The translations under genes were made by a program, and so were the position numbers. From NCBI GenBank assembly GCA_946479005.1, contig CAMLEM010000036.1:1-10266 (forward strand): DNA of 10,266 bases. The letters are read 5' to 3'. Origin of the DNA: an uncultured Chitinophagaceae bacterium (GTDB lineage: Bacteria; Bacteroidota; Bacteroidia; Chitinophagales; Chitinophagaceae). Shown one piece after another: positions 7,838 through 10,266 of this stretch (position 1 is its first letter; each line of letters opens with the position of its first letter). Below the pieces are notes generated by a model. The model saw only the letters and a list, made by a program, of their open reading frames with translations. It was not told the origin of the DNA and made no database searches.

Positions 7838-8547
7838 GAAACCTGCTGATCATATTCATCCTGCCTTTCCTTGTGGGGAAGGGTTTTGCCCAGGGGAATT
7901 CCTCTCCGAATATCTACATCATATATTATGCAACCCAGGGAGGGAAGACGGGACACGTGGGGATTGCCCTGGATAATTACCGCATCATATACCGGGAAAT
8001 AGAGGAAGAAGGAAAAAAAGTGGAGATAGAGGACACGCTTGCCTCAGGAGAGTTGAGTTATTTCGACCTGTGGCCCCGGGAAGACGAATTCGACGTTTTT
8101 GCCACGATCAGGGATGTTCCTGCCGCGTATTATCGCCTGCCGGTTTCCTCCACGGAAGAAGTAACGGTAAACTCACTCCTGGATAAAGGCATCCCTCATA
8201 AGGAACGCTATGCCTGTGATGGACTGTTGAGGATACCCAGCACCTGGAGAAATAACCAAATGATCATCCATTTTTTGGACAGTCTTATTGAATCCGGGCG
8301 GGATTTCAATGCCCTGAATTTCAACTGTACGGATTTTGTGCGGTTGGCTCTGGAAAGGCTCTGGGGTGAAGAGATCGACGCGACAGAGTTTGTATTCGTC
8401 GGAAGATCTTCCACGCCCAATAAGCTATACCGTGAATTACGAAAGGATACCCGCGTGGAAGTGATCAGGAATGCAGACAAACTGGCCGCCGGTTCATTTA
8501 TGAAAGAAAGGGTACTCCATAGGAATCGCGATGTAGGCCGACAATAA
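7834..8547 (+). CDS. Secreted permuted NlpC/P60 (YiiX/LRAT-like) family putative cysteine hydrolase
   Basis: A 237-residue protein with signal peptide 1-19 (cleavage FA|Q). After it comes IYIIYYATQGGKTGHVGIAL, with His41 in a GHVGIAL strand, and much later a helix starting NFNCTDFVRLAL with Cys165. The His-before-Cys order and the N-x-N-C-T-x-F context fit circularly permuted NlpC/P60 hydrolases (the YiiX/YebB/LRAT group), in which the Cys begins a helix and the His lies on a strand. Members act on amide or ester bonds in peptidoglycan peptides or acyl groups. The catalytic assignment here is inference and the substrate is unknown. A closing STPNKLYRELRK helix (193-204) resembles the end of such domains. 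GTG at 7834 is chosen because it overlaps the upstream stop as GTGA and gives a complete signal peptide; the next in-frame GTG (7873) would destroy it. It is the only protein in the set outside the paralogous family. Confidence 0.8.
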   Translation: MRNLLIIFILPFLVGKGFAQGNSSPNIYIIYYATQGGKTGHVGIALDNYRIIYREIEEEGKKVEIEDTLASGELSYFDLWPREDEFDVFATIRDVPAAYYRLPVSSTEEVTVNSLLDKGIPHKERYACDGLLRIPSTWRNNQMIIHFLDSLIESGRDFNALNFNCTDFVRLALERLWGEEIDATEFVFVGRSSTPNKLYRELRKDTRVEVIRNADKLAAGSFMKERVLHRNRDVGRQ

Positions 8548-8573
8548 AATGTTCACACTGAAACTTTAATCAT

Positions 8574-10266
8574 ATGATGAAATCAATCTCGAATGTCCGA
8601 CTCCTGAAATTGTCAATAGCGCTGTTTTTCAGTCCGCTGCTGGCCATTTCACAGCAAAACCTCGACTTTAATTCAAAAACCGTGATCACCCTCAATGACG
8701 GTACGGCGATCACGCTTTATGCCCAGACGACTGGTAGTGGCGCGCTGGCGAAAGGAGGTAAGAATTATTATTACGTGCCCACCCAGGCAATGATCTCCAA
8801 AAACCCGGCTACACAGGTGCCGGAATTTCTCTTCCTGAAGTATGTCACGGAGGAAAGGGAAGACCAGGGAGGCGTTAATGGAGCCCTGATGCATTTCCTG
8901 ATGCAGCTGGGTTATACAAAGGAACAGCTGGCTGAGCTGCAGACCAAGCTCGCAGCGAAGGTAGAAGGAGCTGTGGTGAAAGGACCGGTGGATCTTTTCG
9001 CCTCGGAGGATCAGAATTCATTTCGCATCACTTCCGCGGTGGTGAACCGCGAAGGAGGAATGGTGAAGAGTCTCGTCACTTCAGGCAAGGCGCCCCTGCA
9101 GGAAGGAGCCAAGGTGGCTGTGGCTACCAACCTGAACAAGAATGGCGCCCAGCTGATCGCGGCCACGTTCAAGGAGAACAGTTCCATCACGGACCTGAGT
9201 TGTGATTTCTTTTATAAGTATTACGTGAAGGTGAATGGCCTGAAAGCAACCATCACCATTGACTATGAGAAGATCCAGAAACTGGTGAAGGAAGACAAGG
9301 TAACGGCGGAGTACAGGAGGATAGAAACGAAAGAGAGTGTGCAGGAAAGCCAGACCTGGAATGAGATGCATAAGGTGTATGACAAGCTGGTAGAGAACAA
9401 TGCGATCACCATCAAGATCGACCAGGGCATTCCCAATGCTTCCACGGAAAAGCTCACGGAATTATTCTTCCAGGTATTTATGGACCGACTGGCTGAGCCG
9501 GCCACTGATAAGCCCGTGGCTGGTCCGCCCACAGAAGCAGAGAAAGAATATCTCCCCGGAAAGAAAGATGCCTACGGGTATTACCTGAATGTAAAACGCA
9601 TAGAAGATAATATCCGAAAGAAAAAAGAGGTGATCCATATGAACTACAATTATATGCTGGGAATGCCTGTGGCATTTTCACAAAACCTGAAAACCTGGTA
9701 CAACAGCGTGAAGGATAACAAGAATTGTGTTTTCGACGTGGTGCTGAACGATAAGTTTTACAAGCATATGGACATTCGTTTCGTACTCGACCTGGAAGCC
9801 AAGGAGATGTTTGACCAGGAAGTGAATTATGTTACGGTGAATGTGAAAAAGAAACGCGCTTCGGGAAATGATTTCACCGAGCGGGTAACGCTGGACAAGA
9901 AATTCGTTTCAGAAAAAGGCATTACCGCAGCGCTCTCTTATGCGGCAGGAAGTGATAATAACCCGGATATGTACCAGTATATGGTGCAGTGGAGCCTGCG
10001 CGGGGGAAATGTTTATCCTGCGAGCCCGGTTTGGGAAAAAGGGCAGATGGAAGCGGTAACGCTGAAGCCGCCGGTGGTTCCGCGTACGATCGAATTTGAA
10101 GCCGACATCGACAAATTAAAGGAAGCAGGCATAAGCCGGGCCACCCTCCAGGTGCGGTATAAAAAATACGGGGAAGAGATAGAAGAGAACCTGCATATCT
10201 CTCCGGTGAAAAATGAGCCCCTGGTGAGCAAAATGATCTTTATGGACCGCGACACGCGCGGTTATG
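8574..10266 (+). CDS. Secreted paralogue, 3'-truncated by window edge
   Basis: The frame stays open from tandem ATGs (8574 and 8577) to the right edge, giving 564 residues with no stop. The signal peptide is about 1-26, with likely cleavage AIS|Q. Family features: NYYYVP (64-69), PEFLFLKY (83-90), GGVNGALMHFLM (99-110), VEGAVVKGPVDLF (130-142), VTSGKAPLQEG (168-178), SSITDLS (203-209), a charged helical region at about 230-275 (possible coiled coil), and KLTELFF (293-299). The second half carries a beta module at 419-487 (ending YQYMVQWSLRGG and VW), then LKPPVVPRTIEFEAD and the start of a second module at about 523. In the 624-residue paralogue about 40 residues follow the equivalent point, so the gene probably ends soon after the window. 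VTSGxAPL and the following stretch match that paralogue at 13 of 20 positions (168-187 here, 155-174 there). The gap to the upstream gene is 26 bases. Confidence 0.88.
   Translation, partial: MMKSISNVRLLKLSIALFFSPLLAISQQNLDFNSKTVITLNDGTAITLYAQTTGSGALAKGGKNYYYVPTQAMISKNPATQVPEFLFLKYVTEEREDQGGVNGALMHFLMQLGYTKEQLAELQTKLAAKVEGAVVKGPVDLFASEDQNSFRITSAVVNREGGMVKSLVTSGKAPLQEGAKVAVATNLNKNGAQLIAATFKENSSITDLSCDFFYKYYVKVNGLKATITIDYEKIQKLVKEDKVTAEYRRIETKESVQESQTWNEMHKVYDKLVENNAITIKIDQGIPNASTEKLTELFFQVFMDRLAEPATDKPVAGPPTEAEKEYLPGKKDAYGYYLNVKRIEDNIRKKKEVIHMNYNYMLGMPVAFSQNLKTWYNSVKDNKNCVFDVVLNDKFYKHMDIRFVLDLEAKEMFDQEVNYVTVNVKKKRASGNDFTERVTLDKKFVSEKGITAALSYAAGSDNNPDMYQYMVQWSLRGGNVYPASPVWEKGQMEAVTLKPPVVPRTIEFEADIDKLKEAGISRATLQVRYKKYGEEIEENLHISPVKNEPLVSKMIFMDRDTRGY

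Noticed and set aside
8753..8762. AAAGGAGGTA as a ribosome binding site for an internal start
   Set aside because: It lies inside a conserved coding region just before the YYYVP strand, and this phylum does not rely on such sites.

Overview
The window looks like a chromosomal segment from a member of the Bacteroidota, plausibly the Chitinophagaceae or a near relative (inference). Three things point there. No gene start is preceded by a recognisable Shine-Dalgarno sequence. Base composition is close to even. All six exported proteins have a signal peptide ending in Ala-Gln or Ser-Gln, the 'Q-rule' pattern known for signal peptidase I substrates of this phylum. All genes are on the + strand.

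Layout. Bases 2-499 are the 3' two thirds of truA (tRNA pseudouridine synthase A). A 144-base gap follows, the only sizeable intergenic space and the likely place for a promoter. From 644 to the right edge runs a tight gene set, with gaps of 13, 18, 12 and 26 bases and one 4-base GTGA overlap. It holds a 788-residue secreted protein (644-3010), a shorter secreted protein whose frame is broken near its 3' end (3024-4034, with its displaced tail at 4025-4195), secreted proteins of 624 residues (4214-6088) and 578 residues (6101-7837), a small secreted cysteine-hydrolase-like protein (7834-8547), and a secreted protein cut by the right edge (8574-10266).

How the genes fit together. Apart from truA and the small hydrolase, all five proteins appear to be divergent paralogues of one family that I cannot name. 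By hand they share, in order: a Tyr-rich strand followed by Pro (YYY-x-P), a patch with a late Lys/Arg-Tyr, a segment ending in a T/S-[DI]-[VL]-S-like strand, a KLT[ED] helix in the three long members, and one or two copies of a beta-rich module ending in a Tyr/Trp-rich hairpin with a Gly. The 788-residue protein adds a long N-terminal extension with a separate small domain centred on a Cys-x-Pro-x-Asp-Cys-Asp-Trp-Gly motif. The small protein has the His-first, Cys-later order of a permuted NlpC/P60 (YiiX/LRAT-like) fold and is translationally coupled to the gene before it. A reasonable inference is a co-expressed set of periplasmic or surface proteins, perhaps forming one assembly with a peptidase or amidase as accessory enzyme. 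The substrate and purpose cannot be read from the sequence. No RNA gene, mobile element, CRISPR array or convincing terminator was found.
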